From: Okapia johnstoni | Lineage: Eukaryota > Chordata > Mammalia > Artiodactyla > Giraffidae | Assembly (NCBI GenBank): GCA_024291935.2 | Contig: CM044322.1 | Coordinates: forward strand, 25,357,405-25,421,404 | DNA: 64,000 nucleotides | Reading direction: 5' to 3' | In this document: piece by piece, positions 9,593-20,520 of the stretch | Position numbering within the stretch: the first letter of the stretch is position 1 | How the letters are laid out: each line of letters begins with the position of its first letter | Notes under the pieces: generated by a model | What the model was told of the DNA's origin: nothing | What the model saw: the letters and a program-made list of their open reading frames with translations, nothing else | Databases searched by the model: none | Made by a program: the position numbers and the translations under genes

Positions 9593-9745
9593 CCTTGGGC
9601 AAGTCCTTTATAATTTCTGAACCTCAGTTTCCCAATCTGGAAAATGAAAATATTAATGGTACCTATGTCATTGATGATGTTGAGAATTAAAAGAGATACT
9701 ATATATGCACACAAGTCATGGCATGGTGCATAATAAATGCTGGTC
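9593..9745 (+). repeat. MIR SINE
   Basis: The MIR core is visible: CTTGGGCAAGTCCTTTATAA, CTGAACCTCAGTTTCCC, then GAATTAAAAGAGATACTA and ATAATAAATGCTGG. Confidence 0.75.
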
Positions 9746-10224
9746 TGAGTGTTTTCTGTTTGACGCCTTTCCTGGATCCTTCTATAAAAACCTCGGTGGC
9801 ACATAGAGTTTGGGGCACACAAACCTGTCTGAATCTTGGGTCAGCACAGAGTCAGCTTGTGTAACTTGTTTTGACAACCCCAGGTAATAATTTGTCATTA
9901 AGAGCTACAGCTGAAATTTGACCTCTCTGGAGAAGTTTCCGTGTTTTCTAAGACCTCATCACTAAACAGCCCTGAAGATGTAGAAAGAACCTTCCTTGAA
10001 ATTGCCATTAAGGCCATACTTGTCACCCTGGGAAAAGCTAATGGACAGAAACATATTGATATGTTAACAGTTTGAGACCTTTCCCCGAAGAAAACCTTTT
10101 AGCTAGTGAAGGTTCATTCACCTTAATTAAAAATTATCCAATGGATACATCTCTTTCCATCACTCTGTGGGCACATGCAGAGGGTTTTTTTTTTTTTTTT
10201 TGAGAGAGAAATTAAATTTAAAAG
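9746..10224. other. Unique sequence with a T17 tract
   Basis: No repeat or gene seen. Low GC, with a T homopolymer at about 10184-10201. It leads into the candidate conserved block at 10225-10500. Confidence 0.45.
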
Positions 10225-10500
10225 CTCATCCTTCTTCAAATAAATCCTTTGTTTGCTTTAGTAAGCAGAAAAGCCTGCTGGCTATTAGTTGTCAGTTAAA
10301 TGTGGGTGTTAATTAAAATGGCCATGTCCAAGCACTCTTCAGGATCAATCTGCCACTTGGGGTCCCATTGTTGAAGACGGTCCTGAATTGCAATGCATTA
10401 TGCATGACATGGCCACTTGGTACCATCCTGGGACACAAGAAAGAAGACTTTAGATGAAGTCTGCTATATAAATATCACACAGCTCTGTTTTTCTCTAAAT
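10225..10500. promoter_or_regulatory. Candidate conserved non-coding block
   Basis: The block is free of recognisable repeats in a window dominated by them. It contains homeodomain-type TTAATTAAAA (about 10310-10319) and the near-palindrome TGCATTATGCA (about 10394-10404), plus AT-rich and E-box-like words (CACTTG). These features are common in developmental enhancers but also occur by chance. The function is inference only; no coding frame is present. Confidence 0.25.
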
Positions 10501-10689
10501 GATGAGACACATTCTTAGTATGATTTAAACTAGGGTCACAGCCTGTATTGTAGGTCACATCCTGCCCTTTATTTGTTTTTGTGTGATCCCTGAGCTAAGA
10601 GTGGCTTTATGTTTTTAGATGGTTGAATATAATAAAAAAAATAATATTTCATGACACATGAAAATTTTATGAAATTTAAATTTCACTGT

Positions 10690-11140
10690 CCTTTTTTTAA
10701 ATTGAAGCATTGTTGATTTACAATGTTGCGTTAGTTTCAGGTATACAGTGAAGTGATTCAGTTATATATATATATAAAGGTATATATTACATACATACAT
10801 ATATAGACATTCGTTTTTGAGATTCTTTTCCATTATAAGTTATTGCAAGATGTTGAATATAGTAATAGTTCCCTGTGCTATACAGTGGTTCCTTATTGCT
10901 TATCTATTTGATATATAGTAGGGTGCATCTGTTAAACCCAAACTCCTAATTTATCCTTCATCACCCTCTTTCCCCTTTGGTAGCCATTAGTTTGTTTTCT
11001 ATGTCTATGAGTCTGTTTCTGTTTGTAAATAAATTCATTTGTATCATATTTTAGATTCCACATATAAGTGGCATCATATGGTATTTGTCTTTGTCTGTCT
11101 GACTTCCTTCACTTAGTATGATAATCTCTAGGCCCATCTC
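10690..11140 (-). mobile_element. L1 LINE 3' end
   Basis: Reverse-orientation ruminant-type L1 3' UTR: GATTTACAATGTTGCGTTAG, TTTCAGGTATACAGTGAAG, CCCTGTGCTATACAGTGG and GATTCCACATATAAGTGG. It contains a (TA)n microsatellite near 10763-10776. Confidence 0.85.
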
Positions 11141-11148
11141 AGTGCTCT

Positions 11149-11210
11149 TAAATAAAGTTTTATTGGTACACAGACAGAGCCCTTCATTGACATGTTGGCA
11201 ATGGTCCATC
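11149..11210 (+). repeat. hAT-type DNA transposon fragment
   Basis: The start AAATAAAGTTTTATTGGTAC matches the start of the copy at 49768. Only the first 60 bp remain. Confidence 0.4.
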
Positions 11211-11931
11211 CTGATTTAAATAATCAATGTGACACTGAAGCTTCACTTGAGGACACACACACACACTCTGTCCCTTCTCCTAGCATCTCTCCAGTAGGGC
11301 TGCCTTGACACTGAACATTCCCTGGTGCATTTATCCCTTGGAGGGTGAAGCAGTATCATCAATAATGGAAACCCATCTGTGGTCTTGAAGCAGCTGCACA
11401 AGGCCTGCTGGGAATCAACTTCTATCTCTCAGAGATGTGTTAACTCCCACAGTCTCTTCTCAGGTGCCATCCTCCTGAAGGAGGAGAAAGCCAGCATTGC
11501 CCCCAGGCAGCCCAGGAAAGGGGAATGTGGAAATCGCAAAAGCAAGAGGGACCAGCTATGGGGAGATGAGAGTGAACACCCCTCCTTATCTGACAAGAAG
11601 GGCCAGGTCAGCCTTCTTACACATCTGTCCTAAAACCCCAGCCAACCCTTAACTGCATCCCGTGGAGTTAATGTTGTGTTCTGCCCAAGGGGGAAGCAGA
11701 ATTACAATGGGTCCATGATAACTGAATCTTAGGGCGAACTCCTGAGCCACCTGGGAAGCAGGTGATGTGTGTTTTTGCCAAACTCCCTGTGCACTGGAGC
11801 TGCTCATTCTTAGCAGTGTGCTTCTTCTTGTGCTTTGCTGGCTGACCTGAGGTCCCCTGCCACCTCTAATAGACATTGAAGGTCTCCCCAGGAGACCAAA
11901 CCAAATTGTCCCCACCTTTCCATTTCTCCAG
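11211..11931. other. Mostly unique sequence
   Basis: A (CA)6 microsatellite lies near 11257-11268. The frame at 11379-11633 (84 codons) and the minus frame at 11649-11996 have no recognisable domain, and the latter runs into the BovB fragment. No gene is supported. Confidence 0.45.
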
Positions 11932-11994
11932 CCTGGCATGCTGCAATTCATGGGGTCGCAAAGAGTTGGACACGACTGAGCGACTGAACTGAAC
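11932..11994 (+). mobile_element. BovB terminal fragment
   Basis: Only the last about 60 bp of a BovB 3' end: CCTGGCATGCTGCAATTCAT, GAGTTGGACACGACTGAGC, GACTGAACTGAAC. It is immediately followed by a 13-bp tandem repeat (CATAGGTTATCAA, twice) at about 11995-12020. Confidence 0.9.
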
Positions 11995-12109
11995 ATAGGT
12001 TATCAACATAGGTTATCAACTTGGCATAGTCATGTGACAATAAAACACCAATGGATGGGAGATGGATGCATTTTAGTATAAAACAAATATGGAAAGCAAC
12101 ATACTTTAG

Positions 12110-12335
12110 ACATTGGATGAGTGTACTCTGGAATCAGTAACTTAGAATCAAATTCTACCTCTGTTACCTGCCAGCTATATGTATTTGGTAAATTTATAAA
12201 TCTCTTGGAACTTCAGTTGCCTTTTCTTAAAAAATGGGATGATGAACGTCTGATAGGATGGCTTTGAAGAATAAGTGATTTTGTATAACTTCATAGCACA
12301 GTGTCCAACTCAGAGTTAGTGGTCTGTAAGTAGGA
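12110..12335 (+). repeat. MIR SINE, nearly full length
   Basis: The order GTACTCTGGAATCAGTAAC, ACCTCTGTTACCTGCCAGC, GAACTTCAGTTGCC, AAAATGGGATGATGA and ATAGCACAGTGTCC follows the MIR consensus from the tRNA-related head to the 3' part. Confidence 0.8.
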
Positions 12336-12485
12336 CATGATGATAATGTTGTATTTTCAGGTAACTAAGAGTTTTTCTATGAATTTGTCCTGGAATGGGA
12401 AGCATCTGAGTAACTTAGAGCTAGGACGGTCACAGGAGCCATCACTGCCCTTCCCTGGAAATGTGTGCATTTACAAATATACATG

Positions 12486-12725
12486 GGCTTCCCTGGTGGC
12501 TAAGCAGTAAAGTATCCACCTGCAATGCAAGAGACACAGGAGACATAGATTTGATCCATGGGTTGGGAAGATCCCCTGGTGGAGGAAATGGCAACTCACT
12601 CCAGTATTCTTGTCTGGAAAATTCCATACAGAGGAGCCTGGTGGGCTATAGTCCATAGGGTTGCAAGGAGTCAGACACAACTGAGCAGCTGAGCATGCAC
12701 ACACACACATAAAACACACACACAT
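12486..12725 (+). mobile_element. Bov-tA SINE with CA-repeat tail
   Basis: The head GGCTTCCCTGGTGGCTAAGC, the body and the tail GTCAGACACAACTGAGCAGC are clear. The tail is extended by CACACACACACAT blocks to 12725. Confidence 0.93.
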
Positions 12726-12894
12726 TGGTCACTAGCTTCAAAGACCCTCTCCTGAGCCCAGTGTAATGGAATGGCAGCTTTAATATGTGATCTCACTTAC
12801 AGCATCTATGGGGACTGACACTGACCCAGATGTTATTTTCAGCCTTGTTCTTTTTCCTTTATCTTCATAAAATCAAACAACCCTCCCACATATC

Positions 12895-13250
12895 CTTTCA
12901 TTTAGAAAATATTTATCAATCACTCACTGTGTGTCAGATTAGACTAGGACCTGTCAGCAAAACAGACAAGGTCTGTTGCACAGTTCAGTTGGAAGCAGAC
13001 AGACATTAATCAAATCATCACATACAGATCTACATTTTTGAAGACCCATCTTGCTTCAGTGAGGAGCATGGATGGAAGGCAGTGATGGAGGCAGGGAGGC
13101 CCCTTGGAAACCAGATAATGGTGGATCAGATGGGAGTTGCCCTGTAGGATGGAAGGAAGTGGCCATGAATGATCAGAAGGTAAAGTCAAGAAGACCAGGT
13201 TAGGATTGGGTGTGAAGATGGACATGGTCAGGAATGACCCTTAGAGGCTT
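12895..13250 (-). repeat. L2 LINE fragment
   Basis: Reverse orientation. The block ATATTTATCAATCACTCACTG, then AAAACAGACAAGGTCTG and CAGACAGACATTAATCAAAT, is the familiar complement of the L2 3' region. The part after about 13020 is less certain. Confidence 0.55.
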
Positions 13251-13819
13251 CTAGGTACAGCCCTGTGTGGAGAGAGATCCAGAAAAAGGCCAGGTTGTGA
13301 GCAAAAGGCATGCATTCCATTTGAATACCCAGGTGGGGTGCCAATCAGATGTTAGCTATCTGGCCCTCAGAGGGATTGTCCCTTCTCTTTGACACATTCA
13401 ACCTGACCATTTACAATGGAAAAATGCATCCCTAATTCTTCTACATAGACATATGTGTAACCACACACAGGTGACACTCATCCTTCAAATAAACATCATG
13501 AAAAACAATAAGTATTTCTTGCTCTGTGTTAGCACATGATTCTGGGATCTGTTATGATGGAGCAAGTAAACTTTATCCCTACAAAAAAGGAAGGTTTTCT
13601 CCAGGGTTTCTTCTAAGCCTCTGGTTCACCCCTGATTCTCTGATTCAAAAATTCCCAGTACTTCCACTGCACAATTATTCCCTGAGCAAAACAGTCACGC
13701 TGAATGCCCTTGCATTTGCTACCATGTTAAAATAAATCCATTCATCTCTGAGAACCACAGTGGTTTGTGTGAGCTAAGCTACTTTGTTCCCACTGTAATT
13801 GGGCAATTCTTAGCATATT
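13251..13819. other. Unique sequence
   Basis: No repeat or gene recognised. The plus-strand frame at 13526-13735 has no domain. Confidence 0.45.
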
Positions 13820-13963
13820 GGACTCTGATTTTTTGACACTCGTATTGAGGTATAATTTACATACAATAAATTAATCCATTTGCACTGTATAATTCTTTGA
13901 GTTTTGACAATTTGCATATCATCTTGTAACTGCCAGCATACTGGTGAAACAGCACATTCCATC

Positions 13964-14222
13964 AGCACTTTGATGCTGAAGCTCCAATACTTTTGGCCAC
14001 CTGATGTGAAGAGCCAGCCCATTGGAAAAGACCTTGATTCTGGGAAAGATTGAGAATAGGAGAAGGGGTCAACAGAGGATGAGACAAAGTTGGATGGCAT
14101 CACCGACTCAGTGGACATGAGTTTAAGTAACCTCCAGGAGATAGTGAGGGATGGGGAAGCCTGGTGTGCTTCAGTCCATGGGGTTGTAAAGAGTCGAACA
14201 CAACTTAGTGACAGAACAAAAA
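13964..14222 (+). mobile_element. BovB LINE 3' end inside L1M
   Basis: Begins GCACTTTGATGCTGAAGC and ends near GTCGAACACAACTTAGTG with an A-rich tail. The L1M reading is continuous across the insertion (up to TTCCATCA before, and CACCCCATCTAG after). Confidence 0.92.
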
Positions 14223-14657
14223 CAATCACCCCATCTAGTTTTCTCAGGCCCCTTTACAGTCAGCCCCTTCTCTGCACTCCCTGATCACTGACAACCCTTG
14301 ATCTGCTTCTTATCCCTATAATTTTGCCTGTTCTAGAATTTTATATAGTTGAAATCACTCAGTATATAAACTTTTCCGTCTCACTCAGCATGATGTGTTT
14401 GAGAGTCATGCATATTGTTGCCTGAATCAATAGTTTGTTCCTTTTTATTGCTAAGTGACATTCCATCTTATGGATATATCACAAGTTACAAATGATGGGC
14501 ATTTGGGTTCTCTCCAGTTCCAGGCAATTATGATTAAAGCTGCTGTTAATGTTCATATACAAGTCTTTATGTGGAAGTTCATTTCTCCATAATAAATACC
14601 TAGCAGTGAAATTACTGATTCATAAGGTAAGTGTTTGTGACTCCTAACCTGTTTTCC

Positions 14658-14855
14658 AGAGGAGTTGTCGTGGCTCAGCTGGTAAAGAATCTGCATGCAA
14701 TGCAGGAGACTTGGGTTCAGTTCCTGGGTTGGAAAGATCCCCTGGGGAAGGGAAAGGCTACCCACTCCAGTATTCTGGCCTGGAGAATTCCATGGACTGT
14801 ATAGTCCATGGAGTCTCAAAGATTTGGACACAACTGAGTGACTTTCACTTTGTAA
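14658..14855 (+). mobile_element. Bov-tA SINE inside L1M
   Basis: The head GTCGTGGCTCAGCTGGTAAA leads to GGAAAGATCCCCTGGGG. The 3' part is the short variant in which GGACTGTATAGTCCATGG is followed directly by the tail GTGACTTTCACTTTG. Confidence 0.92.
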
Positions 14856-15603
14856 CATTTACATTCTCCCTCAGCACCATAGGACGATTTCAGTTTTTCT
14901 ACATCCTCTCCAATCCTTTTTATTTATGGTTATTCCACAGGGTATGAAGTGGCATCTCATGGTGGCTTCAACTTGCATTTTCCTAGTGATAATTTAGTTT
15001 GAACATATTTTCATGTTCTTATTTGCTACCTTTCATATACTTTGGTGAAGTGTCTGTTCAAAACTTTTGACTATTTGAATTTTTTATTTAATTTCTATAC
15101 CATGTAACTAAATTTTAAGAGGTCTTCATATATTCTGGATATGGATCCTTTATCAAATATGTTTTGTAAATATTTTCTCCCAGTCTGTAGCTTGCATTTT
15201 CATTTTTTTTCCTAGTATCATATTTTTTTTTTTAGTTTGGATATATATACTTAAAAATTAGAAAAAGTTAAAATTGCACTAAAATACACATAACTTGACT
15301 ATCTTAACCATTTTCAAGTCTACAGTTCAGTTGTGTTAAGTATATTCACACTATTGTGCAACCAATCTCCAGAATCTTCCAGTTTCTTTTAAAATTCAAA
15401 AGTTTTTAATTTTGATGAAGTATAATGTATTATTTATTTATTTTGCATTTTATACTGTTAAGTAATCCTTGCCTATTTAAGTAGACTCTGCTGAACCCAA
15501 GGATTTTAAAATTCTTTTTCTATGTTTCCTTCTGGAAGCTTCATAATTTATCTCTTACATTTAGGTCTGTGATCCATTTTGAGTTAATATTTGCATATTG
15601 TGT

Positions 15604-15736
15604 ATTAGTTGCTCAGTCGTGTCTGACTCTTTGCAATCCCACAGACCTGGCAGGCTCCTCTGTCCATGGAATTCTCCAGGCACCAATTTGGAGAATTGTC
15701 CATGGATTTCAACTGTCCATGGAATTCTCCACACAA
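15604..15736 (-). mobile_element. Truncated, rearranged Bov-tA SINE, 15-bp TSD
   Basis: The reverse Bov-tA tail and middle (about 90 bp) are present, but the tRNA-like head is missing. Instead there is a local duplication and inversion of the word TCCATGGAATTCTCC with CCAATTTGGAGAATT. It is flanked by ATTTGCATATTGTGT (15589-15603) and ATTTGCATATGGTGT (15737-15751), one mismatch, within L1M. Confidence 0.8.
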
Positions 15737-15784
15737 ATTTGCATATGGTGTGGAAGGGTCTATATTCATTGTTTTGTGTGTAAA

Positions 15785-15995
15785 AGTGAAAGTGTTAGTT
15801 GCTCAGTTGTGTCCAACTCTTTGTGACCCCATGGACTGTAGCCTGCCAGGCTCCTCTGTCCGTGGAATTCTCCAGGCAAGAATACTGGAGTGGATTGCCA
15901 TTTCCTTCTTCAGGGGATCTTCCCCACCCAGGGATGGAACCTGTGTCTCCTGCATTGCAGGCAGATTCTTTACCATCTGAGCAACCAAGGAAGCT
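15785..15995 (-). mobile_element. Bov-tA SINE inside L1M
   Basis: Complete reverse-orientation copy. The linker-like GTGAAAGTGTTAGTTGCTC starts it and the tRNA-like head complement ends CTGAGCAACCAAGGAAGC. Confidence 0.93.
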
Positions 15996-16504
15996 CTATA
16001 TTTAACAATATAATATATTTAATATTTATATTACATATATAATATACATGCATTTAACCATATATGATAATCTATTTAACAGTAAAATAGTTCTTTTTCT
16101 ATGTATCTATATAAATAACTAGGGACTGCAAGAATCTTATGTTTTCTGAAACCTTTGTAACTTTCTCACATTGGTTAACTTTGTTACTTCCCTTAGCTAT
16201 TTCCTGTGGAGATTGTGAAACTCTTATAAGGGGGATGGATCCACTTTTGTCAGTGAGGGAGCTGAGGCTTAGTGAGATCAAGCAGCTTGCCCATGTCTGT
16301 GCTCTTTCTACTCTGATGCTCTCCGAAGTAGCAAGGAGTGGAAGAAGCACTGGGGCAGCGGTATCCTACTTCCTAGCCAGTCTTGGGAGAGGAATCCCAG
16401 TCTCCAGGGTTAGTGGATCAGCTGAAAAGAGAAGAGGGGGCCTGAGACTCTGTTTTGTAGTTTCCTTTGAATTTTCTATATAGATAACCATTTAGCCTTC
16501 AAAA
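15996..16504. other. AT-rich and unique sequence with a possible MIR
   Basis: Bases 15996-16130 are very AT-rich (TATATTTAAC-like words). Bases 16235-16320 contain GGGAGCTGAGGCTTAGTGAG followed by CAAGCAGCTTGCCC, which looks like a reverse MIR core. The frame at 16139-16483 has no recognised domain. Confidence 0.4.
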
Positions 16505-16673
16505 TTAAGTCAGTTTTATTTCTTTCAACATTTATGCCTACCTATTTCTTTCCCTTGCCTTACGGCACTGGCTAGAACTCCTAAGCATTGTTAAAATGGG
16601 AGTGGAGACAGTAGCCTTCTTCATCTTGTTCCATATATTCTAAGATAAGCATTAAGTCTTTTAAGAATAGTGT

Positions 16674-16698
16674 TGCTGCTGCTGCTAAGTCGCTTCAG
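16674..16698 (-). mobile_element. Minimal BOV-A2 stub (about 25 bp)
   Basis: TGCTGCTGCTGCTAAGTCGC is the complement of the BOV-A2 3' end, with nothing else of the element attached. AGTGTT flanks it on both sides (16668-16673; 16697-16702). It looks like an extreme 5' truncation. Confidence 0.65.
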
Positions 16699-17445
16699 TG
16701 TTAGATGTATTATTTTAGTAGATGTATGTTATCAGGTTGAAGAAGTATACTTTTATTTCTAGTTTGATAAGAGTTTTATCAAGTGGGTGTTAAATTTTTC
16801 AAAGCCTCTTTTCTGTATATATTGAGATAGTCATATGGTTTTCTCTTTTTAGCCCATAAATATGGTGAATTGCACTGATGAATTTTCAAATGTTAATACA
16901 ACCTTTCATTTCTGGCACTAGCCTCACTTGGTAATGACATATTATCCTTTGAATATATTGCTGAACTTAATTTGCTAAAATTTTATGAAATATTTTTGTA
17001 TCTATATTTTTGAGAAATATTGGTTTGTGGGTTTATCTTTGTCTGGCTTTGGCATCGGGGTAATGCTGGCTTCATGAATTGAGCTGGGGAGTGATTCTCT
17101 CTCTCTCCTCCTCTCCATGCTTGTTGGCATTATTTCACCCTTAAATGTTTTGTAGAATTCATCAATGACCACCTGGGCATGGAGATTTCTTTGTGGGACT
17201 ATTTTTAGCTACTAATTTAATTTCTTTAAAAGATATGAGACTATTCCAATTGTCTATTTTTTTTTTTCCTTTGAGTGAACTTTAGTAGTTTCATTCTTAA
17301 TTTTGGTCATTTGTGTCCTAATTATTATTGGCTAGAGATTTTTTTTTTATTATATTGATCTTTATAAGAAAGCAGCTTTTGGTTTCATTGATTTTCTGAA
17401 TTATTTTTTTCTTTTACATTTCATTGATTTCCAATCTTATCTTTT

Positions 17446-17640
17446 GTTGTTGTTGTTCACTTGCTAAGTCATGTCCGGCTCTCTGTGACCCCATGAACTG
17501 CAGCACCCGAGGCTTCCCTGTCCTTCACTATCTCCCGGAGTTTGCTCAGACTCATGTCCATTGAGTTGGTATTGCCATCCAACCATCTCATCCTCTGTCA
17601 CCCCCTTCTCCTCTTGCCCTCAGTCTTCCCCAGCATCAGA
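17446..17640 (-). mobile_element. BovB LINE 3' end inside L1M
   Basis: Starts with a TTG-repeat tail complement, then GTCATGTCCGGCTCTCTGTG, and ends at CCCCAGCATCAGAA. It is the last about 190 bp of BovB. Confidence 0.93.
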
Positions 17641-18409
17641 ATAATTTCCTTTATTCTTATTTTAGATTTAATCTTTTCATCTTTTTATAGTTTCTTAAAG
17701 TAGAAGTTAGGGCTTTTAATCTTTGATCTTTTTGCTTTTCTGATAGCATTTTACACTAGAAATATATACACATGAATAGAATGGCATTTTATATTCTACA
17801 TTTCACTATAAAGTAAAAAGAAAGTGTAAAATATAAAATTTCACAAGTATTTTATAAATTTGAATATATTGTGTTTTAAATTTTATTGAAATATTTTCTA
17901 GTTTTTATTATTATTTATTCTTTGAACAGTGGATTATTTAAAACTGTGTTGTTTGATTTTCAAGTATTTAGCATTTTCCAGATTTCTTTCTGTTACTCTG
18001 TCATTGACTTTTAGTTTAATTCTGTTCTGTTTAGAGAATATACTTTGCTTGGTTTCAATTCTTACAAATTTGTTGGAGGTTGTTAAGTTATGGTCCAGAC
18101 CATGGCCTGTCTTGGTAAACATTCCATGTGCACTTCAAAGAATTTATATTCTGCTGTTGTTGGGTGGAGTGATCTATAAAGCTGTTTAGGTCAGGTTGGT
18201 TGATAGTGTTGTTCATCTTTTTTCTATCTTATTATTTATATACCTTTTACTCATTATTAAGAGAGGGATGTTGAAATCTCTAATTATAATAGTGGATTTG
18301 TCTATTCTCTTAGTTTTACCATTTATTGCTTTGTCTACTTTGATATTTTGTTACTAGGTTCATAGTATCTCTTTGTCCTCTTGATGAATTGACCGCTTTT
18401 ACGTTATGT

Positions 18410-18558
18410 TCAGTTCAGTTCAGTTCAGTCGCTCAGTGGTGTCCAACTCTGTGACCCCATGGACTGCAGCACGCCAGGCTTCCCTGTCCTCCACCAACTC
18501 CCGGAGCTTGCCCAAACTCATGCCCATTGAATCGGTGATGCCATCTAACCATCTTATA
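18410..18558 (-). mobile_element. BovB terminal fragment inside L1M
   Basis: Begins with four GTTCA repeats (tail complement ACTGA) and CGCTCAGTGGTGTCCAAC. It ends near GATGCCATCTAACCATCTTA. Confidence 0.93.
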
Positions 18559-18690
18559 ACATTATGTAATGCCCCCTTTTCTCCCTGTTAATATTCCTTG
18601 TTTGGAAATTTACTTTGAATGAGATAAATGTTACTTTGACAGCATTCTTTTGATTAGTGGTTGCATGCTGTGTCTTTTTCTGTCTTTTTA

Positions 18691-20204
18691 CTTTTGTTCT
18701 TTTCTGGCCTCAAATGGTTTCCTCTCATATGTGCACAGATCAGTATTCTGCCAAAGACTCAAGGGAACCTTCCACAAATCCCAACTACCTTGACCTTCTC
18801 AACTCCACACCGTTTCTTCAGCTCAGTGGAGCCACCAGACTCTGTTTGGTTTCCTCTCACTGAACTCTGAACTCTCTCTAGGAATAAGCTAAAAAATTCT
18901 AAGGCTCACCTTACAAAAGAAGCTACAAATTTGTAAGGCTTCTTTTCTTTCAAGGGTATTTCTCTTGTGCTGTGTGTTGTTCAATGTTTGAATATATATA
19001 CATATGTAAGTTTATAGTTATCAGATGTAAAACTTGCCTTGAGTATTCCATTATAGCCAAGAATAGAAATCATAGATTTTCCTTTATTTGCATATATCTT
19101 TGTAGCTACACATAAAAGGGATCAATTATTACATATCTTACTGTAATATTTTTTGAATGTTCAAAACACATTGTTAATGTTAAACTTGGAGCTATTTATT
19201 TTTCCCTTTCAGCAGTTCTTCCTTTTAGGGGGTTATGGATTCATTAGAGAATCCGTGAGCCATTTTCACTAAAATATATGCACATGGTCATACAAACACA
19301 TTAACATGCAGATTAAAAAGTACACAACATCTAAATCTCTCCTGTCGACCTGGGAGGAATATTTGTTCTCCAGGTAAGAAACTGCTCTAATTCTTATTAG
19401 CTTTGTGTGTTACTTTGGTGACCAGAAAAATTTGTAAGTTCTGCCCTGCCCTACCTTTCAGGGTCACTGTGAAAGATCACAGTGTGTTAGGGAAGCATAT
19501 GGCTTTTTTTCACAGTGGTTGCTCTTACTATTGTTACTATCATTATCATTTAGAGTGGTTAATTCTTGTAAAAATTTAGTGTTTTCCTAACTTTACAAGA
19601 AACTTGTACACACACACATAAATGTGTACACACATAACTTATTCTTAAAAAGGATTTACAACAGTGCAACCATCTATTTGCATTGAAAATGTAGTTATTA
19701 TTCTCTATTTTCTCCTCTCAATTTTGTGTTAATATCTCCTGGTCGAGTAGTCGTCCAACACATTTATGCAATTTTTGCATCGATTTGCAAGTAAGTGTTG
19801 TGTAATGTGCTTTGTGACATTCATTTTTCTGTGCTATTAAAATCAATAAAGATGCAATTTATGGAATTATCTTTGTTGGGTATGTCTCTGAACTAGTTTC
19901 ATTTTGTTAGTCAGTATTGGCTATGTTCTTTAATAATGCGGGAACTTGCCTGGGCTTCAGGCTAGCCTTGTGCTGTTTTTCTTTCTTCCTTGCCCTCTGT
20001 TAGCAAGAAAGAAACCATCGCTGCCTCTGCCCCCAACACCCCACATGCGTGTTCATGTTATGCCCATCTTCCTGTTCTAGCTCCCTCTGATCCACCTCTC
20101 CATCCTTTTCCCTTGCCATTTATTCCTGTGCTCCATTCCAGTTACTACCCATTCAGACTTCCGTTTCTCCTCCTCTTCAAGTAATGGAATCCCTCCCAAC
20201 CTTT
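18691..20204. other. Mostly unique sequence
   Basis: Bases 18700-18890 (frames at 18657-18870) show no domain and may be an unrecognised LTR fragment. Bases 19200-19340 (AGAATCCGTGAGCCATTTTC) resemble an old repeat I cannot name. Bases 19990-20204 are C/T-rich and could be the body of an old LINE. No gene is supported. Confidence 0.4.
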
Positions 20205-20520
20205 TTTAAAATTTTTATTTTGTTTTGGCTGCTCTGGGTCTTTGTTGCTGTGCATGGGCTTTCTCTAGTTGCAGTGAGCTGGGGCTACTCTCCAGTTGCA
20301 GTGCATATGGGATTCTCATCGCAGTGGTTTCTCTTGTTGTGGAGCAGGGGCTCTAGGCTCATGGGCTCCAGTAGTTGTAGCACACAGGCTCAGTAGTTGT
20401 GGCTCGCAGACTCTAGAGCGGGGACTTAGTAGTTGTGGCACACTGGCCTAGTTGCCCTGTGGCATGTGGAATCCCCCTAGACCAGGGATCGAACCTGTGT
20501 CCCCAACATTGGCAAGCAGT
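20205..20520 (-). mobile_element. CHR-type SINE, 18-bp TSD
   Basis: Reverse orientation: TTGGCTGCTCTGGGTCTTTG, a series of GTAGTTGTGGC-type units, and the tRNA-like head complement GACCAGGGATCGAACCTGTG. It is flanked by GAATCCCTCCCAACCTTT (20187-20204) and GAATCCCTTCCAACCTTT (20521-20538), one mismatch. CHR SINEs are cetartiodactyl-specific. Confidence 0.9.

Larger units (their letters stand above)
13820..15784 (-). repeat. Old L1M LINE 3' region, multiply interrupted
   Basis: Minus-strand L1M pieces lie at 13820-13963, 14223-14657, 14856-15240, 15241-15603 and 15737-15784. Signatures include TTGAGGTATAATTTACATAC, TTTATCAAATATGTTTTG and CAGTTGTGTTAAGTATATTC. A second L1M 3'-type block at 15241-15375 suggests two overlapping copies. 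It is cut by a BovB (13964-14222) and Bov-tA SINEs (14658-14855, 15604-15736, 15785-15995). It shows no intact frame. Confidence 0.75.
16505..18690 (-). repeat. Old L1M ORF2 fragment, interrupted
   Basis: Minus-strand L1 ORF2 reverse transcriptase region. The plus strand shows GGCTAGAACTCCTAAGC, CTTTGTCTGGCTTTGGCATC, GTAATGCTGGCTTCATGAAT and TGTCTACTTTGATATTTTG. It has many stops and AT-rich decay. It is cut by a 25-bp SINE stub (16674) and two BovB tails (17446-17640, 18410-18558). Confidence 0.75.
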
